Shown one piece after another: positions 28,444 through 37,761 of a stretch of DNA of 44,401 bases. Both the position numbers and the translations under genes were made by a program. The notes under the pieces are model-generated. The model was not told the origin of the DNA, made no database searches, and was given only the letters and a program-made list of their open reading frames with translations. Position 1 is the first letter of the stretch, and each line of letters starts with the position of its first letter. Source of the stretch: Halioglobus sp. (GTDB taxonomy: Bacteria; Pseudomonadota; Gammaproteobacteria; Pseudomonadales; Halieaceae); assembly GCA_029287595.1 (NCBI GenBank), contig JARFQU010000148.1, positions 1 to 44,401 of the forward strand, read 5' to 3'.

Positions 28444-29142
28444 ACACCAGCCCGCGGGCACCTGCACATAGCGCTGCAGAATAACGGCCAGATTACGATC
28501 GATTTCCTCCCGCAGCAGTAACTCTTCCTGACAATCCCAACATTCACGCAACAACTGCTGCGTAATCAGCCCGGCGCAGGTCACGGCAGCCGGCGCATAG
28601 CTGAGATGCCAGCGCTCTACCGCCACCCCGCCGCAGTCGCTGCTATAAGGTCGATAGAAACCATGGGAGCGCTGCTGCGCCATGCGCTCATCCAGCCAAC
28701 AGTGCAGGGGGTCAAATATGCCCCCGGCGGCCACCTCCCCCGGCGATAACTGCACCTGGTAATCCCCGGCAATGGCCGCAGCATCGAACACGTCGACATC
28801 GGTACCCCAGTGGTGCCGGGAGCTACCCGGGATGGCCGAGTACCGCAGTATGGCGTGCAATTTCTCCGAAGCCGACAGGGCACTGACATCCAGGCACTGG
28901 CCAGCGTCGTCGTACACCGACCGCTCGCCTGATACCTTCGCGTTCCAGATCATCAACTGGCGCTGGTAGGAGCGGAAACTACTGGCAATCGCCAGATCGA
29001 ATCCAGCCGCGCTGGCATCCGCCTGCAGCAGGGCAAATGCCCGCGCGGCGTCGCACTGCATACGCTGACCACAGGGGAGCGCCACCAGGTGAGACTCATC
29101 GACACCAGTCAACTGCAGTGAACTGAGCACCGCTACGCTCAT
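28432..29142 (-). CDS. M15-family D-Ala-D-Ala carboxypeptidase-like peptidase
   Basis: A 236-aa zinc peptidase of the VanY/M15B type, which cleaves D-Ala ends of peptidoglycan stems. The characteristic blocks are SSFRSYQRQ, SRHHWGTDVDVFD (His and Asp zinc ligands), and ERWHLSYAP (third ligand region). No signal peptide is seen, so location is uncertain. The ATG overlaps the sfsA stop (ATGA), which places it last in an aminotransferase-sfsA-M15 operon. Confidence 0.87.
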   Translation of the reverse strand: MSVAVLSSLQLTGVDESHLVALPCGQRMQCDAARAFALLQADASAAGFDLAIASSFRSYQRQLMIWNAKVSGERSVYDDAGQCLDVSALSASEKLHAILRYSAIPGSSRHHWGTDVDVFDAAAIAGDYQVQLSPGEVAAGGIFDPLHCWLDERMAQQRSHGFYRPYSSDCGGVAVERWHLSYAPAAVTCAGLITQQLLRECWDCQEELLLREEIDRNLAVILQRYVQVPAGWCPPQ

Positions 29143-29861
29143 GCCGGCACCTGCGGCACCGGCGGATCCGGGGTAAACGGCAGGGAGTGCGCGAGCCGGA
29201 TGCCTGCAGTCGTGATACTGGTCGCCCAGGCCTGCACCTCTACCCCACGGGCCATAACGTCGTGCAAGGCGTCACGGTATTTGGGATCGATATCCCCGGC
29301 CGCGCTGACATGGCCGATACCCTGATGAAAGCTGCAGAACAACAACAGCGCCCGGGTTTGTTTATCCACTATCGACTGCAACGCATACAGATGCTTGCGT
29401 GCCCGCTCACTCACCGCATCGGGAAACACACCGAGGCCACCCCCGCGGCACAGGGTCACGGATTTTACCTCCACGAACACCCGCCCCCGCTCGCCCTGCA
29501 GTAACAGGTCGGCGCGGGAGTCCTGGGCATACTTCACCTCGGTGCTGATCTCGGGATAGTCCTCGAAGCCAGGGATTTGTCCGGCTACAAACGCCTCACG
29601 CACCACCGTATTGGCTTTGGCGGAGTGAATACAGGCCAGGCCGTGGTCTGTCGCCACCAGTTCCCAGGTGTGCGGGTATTTACGCGTCTTTACATCACTG
29701 CGGGACAACCAGACCCGGGAACCCGGCTCGGCGCAGCCTGTCATGGCGCCAGTATTGGGACAATGCACCGTAATAGTCTCTCCTGAGGCGAGCTCCACGT
29801 CCGCCAGGAAGCGTTTATAGCGCCGCAACAGTCGACCCTCGAGCAAGTGCGCAAATTCCAT
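29139..29861 (-). CDS. sfsA: SfsA-family protein (sugar fermentation stimulation)
   Basis: A 240-aa SfsA homologue with the conserved start FAHLLEGRLLRRYKRFLADV, HCPNTGAMTGC, SRADLLL, VFVEVKSVTL, and FPDAVSERARKHL. SfsA combines an OB-like domain with a nuclease-like fold; reported as a maltose-gene effector in E. coli, its molecular role is not settled. The ATG is 2 nt after the aminotransferase stop and its own stop overlaps the M15 start, so all three are translated together. Confidence 0.93.
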   Translation of the reverse strand: MEFAHLLEGRLLRRYKRFLADVELASGETITVHCPNTGAMTGCAEPGSRVWLSRSDVKTRKYPHTWELVATDHGLACIHSAKANTVVREAFVAGQIPGFEDYPEISTEVKYAQDSRADLLLQGERGRVFVEVKSVTLCRGGGLGVFPDAVSERARKHLYALQSIVDKQTRALLLFCSFHQGIGHVSAAGDIDPKYRDALHDVMARGVEVQAWATSITTAGIRLAHSLPFTPDPPVPQVPA

Positions 29862-29863
29862 GA

Positions 29864-31039
29864 TCAGCGCAGCACCGCGGCCAGTCTGGATACAGCCAGC
29901 TCAAGCCGCTCCAGCCCTGTGGTATAGGAAAACCGGATGTGCTGCTGCGATCGGTAGTGGCCAAAGTCCAGCCCCGGTGTGAGGGCCACACCTTGCTCCT
30001 CCAGCAGCTGCAGGCAAAACGCCTGGCTATCGCTGGTGAAGTGACTGGCATCGGCATAAATATAAAACGCCCCCTGGGGTGCGCAGGGGACGGTGAAACC
30101 CAGTTCCCGCACCGCGGGCAGCAGGTAGTCACGGCGCTGGCGGAAAATCTCGCGGCGCTGATCGAGAATCTCGCGGGTACCGGGCTCGAAACCCGCAAGG
30201 GCGGCGTGCTGGGCCATGGTGGACAGGGAAATAAACAGGTTTTGCGCCAGTTTCTCCATTTCCTCCACCGCCGCTTCCGGGGCGACCAGCCAGCCCAGAC
30301 GCCATCCGGTCATGCCGAAGTACTTGGAAAAGCTGTTGATCACAAAGGCGTCGGGGTCCACTTCCAGCACAGAGGGGGTCGGCGCATCATAACCCAGGCC
30401 GTGGTAGATCTCGTCCACCACCAGATAGCCCTGGCGGGCACGCACCTCCCGCGACAGCGCCGACAATTCCTCGCGATCCAGCACGGTACCCGTGGGATTG
30501 GCGGGAGATGCCACCATCACACCTACGGTGTTGTCGCGCCAGTTGGCCGCCACCAGTTCAGGGGTCAGTTGATAATTGCTCCCGGCATCCACCGGTACCA
30601 GCTGCCCCCGGCCCTCAACCAGGCGCAGGAAGTGCAGGTTGCAGGGATACCCGGGATCCGTCATCAGCATGCCATCGCCGGGGTTAATCAACAGCGACGA
30701 CAGCAACAACAACGCCCCAGAGGCACCGGGTGTGACCATGATGCGTCGCGGGGAAATGTCCAGTCCGTACTCATCGGCATAAAATTGCGACAAGGCTTCC
30801 CGCAGCTGGGGTATGCCCGCAGCCTGGGAGTAGTAGGTGGCGCCACTGGCAAGGGCGGCCCTGCCCGCTTCCACGATAGGTCCCGCGGTGGCGAAATCCG
30901 GCTCACCTGCTGCCATGTGCACGATATCGCGGCCGGCCGCCGCCAATTCCGTGGCCCTGGCCAACACTTCCACCACGCGAAAGGGCTCTATATCCGCGAC
31001 CCTGCGAGCGAAGCCCCCCGGCCGCTGTTCCTGCACCAT
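29864..31039 (-). CDS. Class I/II PLP-dependent aminotransferase
   Basis: A 391-aa fold-type I aminotransferase. The PLP Lys is at about residue 239 in NSFSKYFGMTGWRLGW. Other blocks are AAGEPDF, YYSQAAGIPQLREAL, SPANPTGT, VDEIYHGL, and the terminal Arg region RFSYTTGL. It belongs to the aspartate/alanine/aromatic group; the amino donor cannot be named from sequence. The start is the ATG with GGGGAAG just upstream, in preference to a TTG four codons earlier. It leads the sfsA-M15 operon. Confidence 0.9.
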   Translation of the reverse strand: MVQEQRPGGFARRVADIEPFRVVEVLARATELAAAGRDIVHMAAGEPDFATAGPIVEAGRAALASGATYYSQAAGIPQLREALSQFYADEYGLDISPRRIMVTPGASGALLLLSSLLINPGDGMLMTDPGYPCNLHFLRLVEGRGQLVPVDAGSNYQLTPELVAANWRDNTVGVMVASPANPTGTVLDREELSALSREVRARQGYLVVDEIYHGLGYDAPTPSVLEVDPDAFVINSFSKYFGMTGWRLGWLVAPEAAVEEMEKLAQNLFISLSTMAQHAALAGFEPGTREILDQRREIFRQRRDYLLPAVRELGFTVPCAPQGAFYIYADASHFTSDSQAFCLQLLEEQGVALTPGLDFGHYRSQQHIRFSYTTGLERLELAVSRLAAVLR

Positions 31040-31242
31040 GCTCTTCCCCAATCCTGTTGTCGCGTCTATTCTACCAACAGCCGCGCGGCGGTGTTACTAC
31101 GGTGGAAAAACTGTGCGGAAAGAGTGGCGCAATAGCGGGGAATCTGGTAGTTTCTCCGCCCTCGCTTGGGGGCACCCCTTTAAGGGCCTCCCAGGCACCT
31201 GTGAGTATTGTCTAGTTACCATTGCCGTATGGAAAAATAACC

Positions 31243-31686
31243 ATGCCTAGAGCAGCCAAAAAAGCAGCCAGCACTGAGTTCAAAAACTTCGAGCCCTACA
31301 AACCCAAGCGGGGCGAAGAGTACATGAACGAGAAACAGCGCGAGCACTTCAAAACTATCTTGCTGAACTGGAAATCAGATCTCATGCAGGAGGTGGACCG
31401 CACCGTCAGCCATATGAAGGACGAAGCGGCCAATTTCCCCGACCCCGCCGATCGCGCCACCCAGGAAGAAGCGTACAGCCTGGAACTGCGTACCCGGGAC
31501 CGGGAGCGCAAGCTGATCAAAAAGATTGACTCCACCATGGAGCGCATCGAACAGGACGACTACGGTTTCTGCGACGCCTGCGGCGTGGAGATCGGCATCA
31601 AGCGCCTGGAGGCGCGGCCAACCGCCACCCTCTGCATCGACTGCAAGACCCTGGACGAGATCAAGGAAAAGCAGGAAATGGGCTAA
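31243..31686 (+). CDS. dksA: RNA polymerase-binding transcription factor DksA
   Basis: Secondary-channel factor that works with ppGpp in the stringent response. The 147-aa protein has a coiled-coil whose tip carries DPADRA (67-72), the DxxDxA signature, and a zinc finger with Cys110, Cys113, Cys131 and Cys134. The start [10 protein letters not shown] gives standard length; an ATG 21 bp upstream is less likely. The sequence AAAAATAACC lies directly before the start and resembles an A-rich Hfq site. It precedes gluQ as in Pseudomonas and E. coli. The 200 bp upstream show no other gene. Confidence 0.96.
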   Translation: MPRAAKKAASTEFKNFEPYKPKRGEEYMNEKQREHFKTILLNWKSDLMQEVDRTVSHMKDEAANFPDPADRATQEEAYSLELRTRDRERKLIKKIDSTMERIEQDDYGFCDACGVEIGIKRLEARPTATLCIDCKTLDEIKEKQEMG

Positions 31687-31707
31687 AGCCCCGGGGACGC
31701 CAAACCC

Positions 31708-32607
31708 GTGCCCGACCCCAAAGCGCAGTACCGGGGGCGCTTCGCGCCCTCACCCACCGGCCCCTTGCATCTGGGCTCTCTGATCGCCGCCGTTGCCAGC
31801 TACCTCGACGCACGCCATCACCGCGGTCAGTGGTTGCTGCGCATGGAAGACCTGGACCCACCCCGGGAGGAACCCGGGGCTGCGCAACGAATCCTCGACA
31901 GCCTGCAACAGCACGGCCTGGTCTGTGATGAACCGCCCCTGTGGCAGAGCCGGCGCCTCGGCGCGTATGCGGTAATACTGGCGCAGCTGGAGCAAGACGG
32001 GCAGCTGTTCAGGTGCGACTGCACCCGCGCCATGCTGGGACCGGATGGCGCTTGCAACGGCCGCTGCCTGCAACGTCCCGGACAGGTCTCCTCACCCTGG
32101 GCAATGCGGATCAAAGTACCACCGGATCACACCATTACATTCACTGATCAGGTGCAGGGGCTGCAGCACAGCGCGCTGGGACAGGAGCTGCCGGATTTTG
32201 TCCTCAGGCGCAAAGACGGACTGGACGCATACCAGTTGGCGGTGGTGGTGGATGATGCCGAGCAGGGCATCACCCATGTGGTGCGCGGCTCCGACCTGCT
32301 GGATTCGACTGCCAGACAGATTTTCCTGCAGCAGCTGCTGCATTACCCCACCCCACATTACTGCCACCTGCCGGTCATCACCGGCCGCGATGGAAAAAAG
32401 CTCAGCAAGCAAAATCACGCCCCGGCACTGGACGACAACCGGGCACCCGGCAACCTGCGCCAGGCCCTGGCCTTTCTCTGCCAGCCGACGCCCCCCAGGG
32501 AACTGGCAAGCGCCGCGCAGATACTGGACTACGCGATACCACACTGGGACCCGGGGCGAATTCCCCCACGGCTGGACATTCCCGCCGCGGCAGATGCCTG
32601 CCACTGA
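31708..32607 (+). CDS. gluQ: Glutamyl-Q tRNA(Asp) synthetase
   Basis: A truncated GluRS paralogue that attaches glutamate to queuosine in tRNA(Asp). The 299-aa protein contains the HIGH-like RFAPSPTGPLHLGSL at the N-terminus, zinc-binding CDC...CNGRC, and the KMSKS-like KKLSKQNHA near residue 230; there is no anticodon-binding domain. The start is GTG at 31708, 21 nt after dksA. Its neighbours dksA and cbrA are the same as in Pseudomonas. Confidence 0.94.
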   Translation: MPDPKAQYRGRFAPSPTGPLHLGSLIAAVASYLDARHHRGQWLLRMEDLDPPREEPGAAQRILDSLQQHGLVCDEPPLWQSRRLGAYAVILAQLEQDGQLFRCDCTRAMLGPDGACNGRCLQRPGQVSSPWAMRIKVPPDHTITFTDQVQGLQHSALGQELPDFVLRRKDGLDAYQLAVVVDDAEQGITHVVRGSDLLDSTARQIFLQQLLHYPTPHYCHLPVITGRDGKKLSKQNHAPALDDNRAPGNLRQALAFLCQPTPPRELASAAQILDYAIPHWDPGRIPPRLDIPAAADACH

Positions 32608-32678
32608 GCTTTACCCCCGTGTGGCGCTTCAGTAGTATCGGCTGCCACCGAGCCACAACCTGACGGAGACCTGCCCGC

Positions 32679-32855
32679 ATGTATATCAACCGAGCGCTGT
32701 TGCTGGTGGTGGGCGTGGTACTTATTTTTTTCCCCGTCATAGAGGGCTGGGCGGTGAGTTCCGAAACCGCCTGGTACCGTCCCTACCTGCTGTGGTTGCT
32801 GGTTATCGTGGCCGCTTACTGGAACCAGCGCACAAGGTATCCGGATGAGCTTTAG
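32679..32855 (+). CDS. CbrX-like small membrane protein
   Basis: A 58-aa frame starting MYINRALLLVVGVVLIFF with two predicted TM segments (about 4-20 and 37-50) separated by ETAWYRPYL, ending NQRTRYPDEL. GGAG is present 12 nt upstream. It overlaps the cbrA start by 11 bp, so translation is coupled. In Pseudomonas a small gene named cbrX sits at this position and is co-transcribed with cbrA; I infer equivalence from place and size, not from a confirmed alignment. Confidence 0.7.
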   Translation: MYINRALLLVVGVVLIFFPVIEGWAVSSETAWYRPYLLWLLVIVAAYWNQRTRYPDEL

Positions 32856-35829
32856 CCTGACCCAGATACTGCTGTTTATTGTCGTCTACCTCAGTGGCCT
32901 GTTCGCTGTGGCCTACCTCGCCGACCGGGGCATCATACCGGAACGCATCAGCCGCCATCCCGCCACGTATGTGCTGTCTCTGGGCGTTTTCGCCGGGGCC
33001 CTGGCGACCAACGGCGTCATCGAACTGGCGTACCGCTACGGCTACAATTTTCTACTTTATTATATAGGCGTGGTGGCCATGTTCGTCATGGCCACCGTAC
33101 TGCTGCTGCCCTTGCTGCGCCTGTGCCGTGTGTACCAACTGTCCTCCCTGGCGGACGTGCTGAGTTTTCGCTTTCGCAGCAGTTGGGTGGGCGCGGCCAC
33201 GACCCTCGCCATGTGCATTACCCTGCTGCCCCTACTGGCTCTGCAGATACAGGCCGTGGCCGACAGCATACATATTCTGGCGGGAGAGACGATTGGACCG
33301 TCATCGAGTGGCGAGCGGCAGGACCGGCTGGCACTGCTGTTCTGCATCATTATCACGGTGTTTTCGATTTTGTTCGGTACACGGCACGTGTCCACCCAGG
33401 ATCGCAATAACGGCCTGGTGACCGCGATAGCGTTCGAGTCACTGGTGAAACTCGCCGCCATGTTTGTACTGATGCTGGCAGCCATCTTCGCCGTATTTGG
33501 CGGCATTGCCGAGATGGACCAATGGCTGCTGCAGAACGCGGAGTTACACCGGGCCCTGGAGCGCCCCATGCAGGGTGATAGCGCCCGCGCCCTGCTACTG
33601 GTGTTTTTTGCCGGAGCCGTGTGCATGCCACACCTGTTTCATATGGCTTTTGCAGAAAATACCGACAGCGGTCACCTGCGCAAGGCGACCTGGGGGCTGC
33701 CCACATACCTGCTACTACTGAGCCTGCCCATTCTGCCGATTACCTGGGCCGGCATAAAATTGGGGCACGACCTGCCCATGGACTACAGCGGGCTGGCGAT
33801 GGGCTCCGCCCTGCACTCCTTCCCGGTCAGTGCCGCGGCTTTCGTGGCCGGCCTGTCGGCCGCCAGCGCGACTATTATCATTACCACTTTGGCGCTGGCC
33901 AATATGTGCATCAATCACCTGGTACTGCCGTCCAGGTTGCTAAAAATCGACCGTGAGCAGAGCATCTACAAGCAGCTCAAATGGCTGCGCCGCTTTGTTA
34001 TCAGCATCCTGATTCTCGCTGGCTACACTTTTTTCATCACGCTGAGCGGGAAGCAGAGCCTGACCCAACTTGGTCTGGTCGCCTTCACTGGTACCCTGCA
34101 ATTCCTGCCCGGCCTTATCGCAACACCTTACTGGCCCAAGGCCAACCGCAAGGGCTTACTGGCCGGGCTGTGCGGCGGGCTGCTGACCTGGCTATTCGGC
34201 ATGCTGTTGCCGCCAACTACTGGCTACCAGCCCCTTATCCTGCTGCAGATACAAAACAGCCTGCTCCCGGACAGCGGCAGCCTGTGGACCACCGTGGCCA
34301 TGGCCTCGCTTACGTTTAATGCCGGCCTGCTCATCCTGGTGTCCCTGCTGACCAGGACCAGAGCCGACGAGAAGATTGCCGCGGAAATTTGCTCTATGGA
34401 TGACCTTGCCCGGCCCATTCGCCAGAGCCTGTCTCTGCGCAACGCCCAGCAGTTCAGTGCCAGCCTGGCTCCGGCCCTGGGTGAGAAAACAGCGCGGTCG
34501 GAAGTGCAGCGCGCATTACTCGAACTGCGCTTTTCTGAGCAGGAGAACCGCCCCTACGCACTGCGGCGCCTGCGCGCGCGCCTGGAAGCCAACCTGTCCG
34601 GTTTGCTGGGGCCAGCGGTGGCCCACGGTATTATCGAGCGCTGCATACCTTTCCTGCCCGGAGCCCATGGTGAAACCGAGGATATCCACCTGATCGAACG
34701 CAACCTGGACCGCGCCAACTACCAGCTTACCGGCCTGGCCGCGGACCTGGACAACCTGCGCCGACACCATCGCGAAACCCTGGATAAATTGCCCATCGGG
34801 ATCTGTTCGGTGGGTGCCGATGGGGAGATGCTGATGTGGAACCGCAGCATGGCACAGATTACCGGCATCCAGCCCAGCGCAGTGCTGGGATCGTTATTGA
34901 CCTCACTGCCGCAGCCCTGGGATGGCATCATCGGAGACTTCCTGCGCGGGGCGGCGGACACCCTGCTCAAGACCGAGGTAGCAAATGACGATGGGGCCGC
35001 GCGCTGGATCAGTCTGCACAGGACCACGGCCGAGGAAAACGCCGGCAGCACCAGTGCAGACACGATCATCCTGGTGGAGGACATCACCGAATTTGAATTG
35101 CTGGAAGAAGAATTGCTGCATAACGAGCGCCTGGCTTCCATAGGACGCCTCGCCGCTGGCGTGGCCCACGAGATCGGCAACCCGGTAACGGGCATCGCGT
35201 GCCTGGCGCAGAACCTGGAATACGAGGAAGACCCGGAAGAAATTCACTACATGGCACGGGACATCCTGAAGCAAACCGACCGGGTGACACGTATCGTGGA
35301 GTCGCTGGTGAATTTTTCCCATTTGGGATCCGGGGCGGGTGAAACCCGACTCACTCCCTCCAACCTGGCGGACTGTATCGACGAGGCCGTCCACCTTCTG
35401 ACCCTGGACCAGGCGGCCAAGCCGGTGCAATTCAGTAATGAATGCGACCGGGAACTGGTGGTACTGGCTGACAGCCAGCGACTGCTGCAGGTGTTTATCA
35501 ACCTGCTGGGTAATGCGCGGGATGCCTGCGATGAGTTTGGTCACGTCCGGGTATACGCCACCACAGATGAGCAACTGGTGAATATCGTGCTGGAGGACAA
35601 TGGCTGCGGCATCCCCCCACAGCTGCACAGCCAGGTATTCGAGCCTTTCTACACCACCAAGGACCCGGGAGAGGGCACCGGGCTGGGTCTCGCCCTGGTA
35701 TTCAGCATCATGGGCGATATGAATGGCTCCGTGCAGTTGACCAGCCCCGTCGCCGACGGCCCCAACCCCGGCACACGCTTCACCCTGCAGTTGCCCCTTG
35801 GCAGTTACGGTTCAACATTCGATATGTAA
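32845..35829 (+). CDS. cbrA: Sensor histidine kinase CbrA with SLC5 transporter domain
   Basis: Membrane sensor of the CbrAB carbon/nitrogen balance system. The 994-aa protein has an N-terminal sodium/solute symporter (SLC5-like) region of about 12-13 TM helices (residues 5-500), a linker, a PAS domain (about 645-745, LPIGICSVGADGEMLMWNRSM), a HisKA domain with the phospho-acceptor His775 in GVAHEIGNPV, and an HATPase_c domain with the N box LLGNARDACDEFG, DNGCGIP and GTGLGLAL. Length and fusion match Pseudomonas CbrA (about 980 aa). It is followed by cbrB and preceded by an overlapping cbrX-like gene. Confidence 0.93.
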   Translation: MSFSLTQILLFIVVYLSGLFAVAYLADRGIIPERISRHPATYVLSLGVFAGALATNGVIELAYRYGYNFLLYYIGVVAMFVMATVLLLPLLRLCRVYQLSSLADVLSFRFRSSWVGAATTLAMCITLLPLLALQIQAVADSIHILAGETIGPSSSGERQDRLALLFCIIITVFSILFGTRHVSTQDRNNGLVTAIAFESLVKLAAMFVLMLAAIFAVFGGIAEMDQWLLQNAELHRALERPMQGDSARALLLVFFAGAVCMPHLFHMAFAENTDSGHLRKATWGLPTYLLLLSLPILPITWAGIKLGHDLPMDYSGLAMGSALHSFPVSAAAFVAGLSAASATIIITTLALANMCINHLVLPSRLLKIDREQSIYKQLKWLRRFVISILILAGYTFFITLSGKQSLTQLGLVAFTGTLQFLPGLIATPYWPKANRKGLLAGLCGGLLTWLFGMLLPPTTGYQPLILLQIQNSLLPDSGSLWTTVAMASLTFNAGLLILVSLLTRTRADEKIAAEICSMDDLARPIRQSLSLRNAQQFSASLAPALGEKTARSEVQRALLELRFSEQENRPYALRRLRARLEANLSGLLGPAVAHGIIERCIPFLPGAHGETEDIHLIERNLDRANYQLTGLAADLDNLRRHHRETLDKLPIGICSVGADGEMLMWNRSMAQITGIQPSAVLGSLLTSLPQPWDGIIGDFLRGAADTLLKTEVANDDGAARWISLHRTTAEENAGSTSADTIILVEDITEFELLEEELLHNERLASIGRLAAGVAHEIGNPVTGIACLAQNLEYEEDPEEIHYMARDILKQTDRVTRIVESLVNFSHLGSGAGETRLTPSNLADCIDEAVHLLTLDQAAKPVQFSNECDRELVVLADSQRLLQVFINLLGNARDACDEFGHVRVYATTDEQLVNIVLEDNGCGIPPQLHSQVFEPFYTTKDPGEGTGLGLALVFSIMGDMNGSVQLTSPVADGPNPGTRFTLQLPLGSYGSTFDM

Positions 35830-35917
35830 CCTCACACCCCATTTTGCCCCCTGTAGCGCTGGAACATTGCCCTTTGTAAGGGTATGTTGTGCAAATGGTA
35901 CACAGAGGTAACACCTT

Positions 35918-37354
35918 ATGAAAAAAATCCTCGTGGTCGAAGACGAGTCGGTCATTCGCACCGCCTTGCGGCGCCTGCTGGAGCGCCACGATTACCAGGT
36001 CAGTGAGTCGGGGTCTGTGCAGGAAGCGGAGACCCAGCACAACCTGGGTGACTTCGACCTGGTGATCAGCGACCTGCGACTGCCCGGCGCGCCCGGCACC
36101 GACCTGATCAAGAAAGCCGGGGATGTGCCGGTACTGATCATGACCAGTTACGCCAGCCTGCGCTCCGCGGTAGATTCCATGCGTATGGGCGCCGTGGACT
36201 ACATTGCCAAGCCCTTCGACCACGGGGATATGGTGAGTGCCGTGCAGCGCATCATCGCCGACCATCCCACGCCCAGGGCTGTACAGGAAAAGGAGCGCAT
36301 AGCCGCAGGCGACAAGCCCCAGGGGATGGCGGGTGTCGTGGGCAATTGTCCCGCCATGCTGAGTCTGTTCGATCACGTGGAAAAAGTTTCCCCCACCGAT
36401 TCTACCGTGCTGGTACTGGGCGAAACCGGCACCGGCAAGGAACTGGTCGCGCGCAGTGTCCATGAGCACAGCCGGCGCGCCGGCAAGACCCTGATATCGG
36501 TAAACTGTGCCGCCATACCCGATACGCTGATCGAATCCGAGCTGTTTGGCTATGAGAAAGGCGCGTTTACCGGCGCCAATGCCAGTCGCATGGGGCTGAT
36601 CGAAGCCGCCGATGGCGGCACCCTGTTCCTGGATGAAATCGGCGAATTGCCCATGGAGGCCCAGGCTCGATTGCTGCGCTTTATTCAGGAGGGGGAAATC
36701 CGGCGTATCGGCTCCGTACACTCCCGCAAGGTCAATGTGCGCCTGATCTGTGCGACCCATCGCGATCTGCAAAAGCTGGCTGCCGAGGGACTGTTCCGCC
36801 AGGATCTCTTCTACCGGATCAACGTGCTGCGCCTGTCACTGCCGCCCCTGCGCAAGCGCGGCAAGGACATACTGCACCTGGCCGAACAGATGCTCCAGAT
36901 GCATGCAGAAAACCTGGGCAAGGAGGTTATGAGCCTGTCACCGCGCGCCATACAGGCTATTACCACCTACCAGTGGCCCGGCAACGTGCGGGAACTGAAA
37001 CACGCCATAGAGCGAGCAGTAATACTCTCCGACAGTCAGGAAATCGATAACGAGGCGCTGGGCATTGATCTTGAGTTGGTCAATATCAACCGTATCCGCG
37101 GCCAACAGGGTATTACTACCACTAGGCAGCATACCGGCGGAAGCAACAGTGACCCCCTGGAGGACCTGTCCCTGGAGGATTATTTCCAGCGCTTTGTGCT
37201 GGAGCACCAGGACTCCATGAGCGAAACCGAATTGGCACAGAAATTGGGTGTCAGCCGAAAATGTCTGTGGGAGCGCCGCCAGCGCTTCGGTATTCCCCGC
37301 AGCAAGAGTAGCGGTGCGACAAGGCGCAAAAATACCGCGCTGGGTGCCCAGTAA
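35918..37354 (+). CDS. cbrB: Sigma-54-dependent response regulator CbrB
   Basis: NtrC-family activator phosphorylated by CbrA. The 478-aa protein has a receiver domain with Asp52 (VISDLRLPG) and Lys98, an AAA+ domain with Walker A GETGTGKE (168-175), the sigma-54 contact loop GAFTGA (215-220) and Walker B GGTLFLDE (233-240), and a Fis-type HTH near 437-461 (ETELAQKLGVSRKCLWERR). An intact GAFTGA means it can open sigma-54 promoters, and one lies 125 bp past its stop. The main target in Pseudomonas is crcZ, at exactly this position. Confidence 0.94.
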   Translation: MKKILVVEDESVIRTALRRLLERHDYQVSESGSVQEAETQHNLGDFDLVISDLRLPGAPGTDLIKKAGDVPVLIMTSYASLRSAVDSMRMGAVDYIAKPFDHGDMVSAVQRIIADHPTPRAVQEKERIAAGDKPQGMAGVVGNCPAMLSLFDHVEKVSPTDSTVLVLGETGTGKELVARSVHEHSRRAGKTLISVNCAAIPDTLIESELFGYEKGAFTGANASRMGLIEAADGGTLFLDEIGELPMEAQARLLRFIQEGEIRRIGSVHSRKVNVRLICATHRDLQKLAAEGLFRQDLFYRINVLRLSLPPLRKRGKDILHLAEQMLQMHAENLGKEVMSLSPRAIQAITTYQWPGNVRELKHAIERAVILSDSQEIDNEALGIDLELVNINRIRGQQGITTTRQHTGGSNSDPLEDLSLEDYFQRFVLEHQDSMSETELAQKLGVSRKCLWERRQRFGIPRSKSSGATRRKNTALGAQ

Positions 37355-37375
37355 ACGTTACCCGGGACTGGGCAC
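37344..37375 (+). terminator. Hairpin spanning the cbrB stop
   Basis: GTGCCCAG (37344-37351) pairs perfectly with CTGGGCAC (37368-37375), enclosing the cbrB TAA. No U-tract. It may be the 3' end of cbrB mRNA, and its loop contains the first GTTAC of the putative CbrB sites. Confidence 0.45.
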
Positions 37376-37418
37376 GTTACACTAGCGGGAGTATTTCGGT
37401 AACACCACCATTGGTAAC
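37357..37418 (+). promoter_or_regulatory. Inverted GTTAC/GTAAC sites, putative CbrB enhancer
   Basis: GTTAC occurs at 37357-37361 and 37376-37380, and its complement GTAAC at 37399-37403 and 37414-37418, forming two nested inverted pairs. They lie 60-125 bp upstream of the sigma-54 element, a normal enhancer distance. CbrB sites in Pseudomonas are described as TGTTAC/GTAACA inverted half sites with a spacer, so the fit is good but the spacing here is my reading. Confidence 0.6.
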
Positions 37419-37479
37419 GGTATAAAAAAGAGCCGCCTGATATTCTTATGTTCTTGTTTTTAAATGTTTTTTATAAACA

Positions 37480-37495
37480 TGGCACACTAGATGCA
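37480..37495 (+). promoter_or_regulatory. Sigma-54 (-24/-12) promoter
   Basis: TGGCACACTAGATGCA fits TGGCAC-N5-TTGCA with one mismatch and has the required 10 bp between the GG and GC dinucleotides. The expected start is near 37505. It lies directly downstream of cbrB, whose product is a sigma-54 activator, and points into the A-rich region. Confidence 0.85.
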
Positions 37496-37563
37496 GTTCC
37501 CCACCCCGGTACTAAGAATAAAAATAAATAGTCGCCGCAATAAAAATAATACATTTCACTATG

Positions 37564-37578
37564 GACCTGGATGGGGAA
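37564..37578 (+). repeat. 15-nt direct repeat, copy 1
   Basis: GACCTGGATGGGGAA, repeated exactly at 37762-37776. Each copy leads into a G4/C4 hairpin and follows a pair of A-rich motifs, so the RNA looks like two modules. Confidence 0.85.
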
Positions 37579-37761
37579 GTTTTCTTCCCCTTCAATTTCC
37601 GCTTTTGGGTAGGGATCACGCCGGCTTGCGTCTGGCGCTAACAAATGCCCAAAAAAGGTAAAATTTACATTATTAACAGTTTGGGCATTCATATAAAAAG
37701 TGTTTTTATATGTGCCAATAACAATAACAGCACCTAGAAATAACAATAACTCCTGACGTGA

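Noticed and set aside
35780-36772. 330-codon open frame antisense to cbrB (minus)
   Set aside because: Opposite the conserved receiver and AAA+ domains; no recognisable domain.
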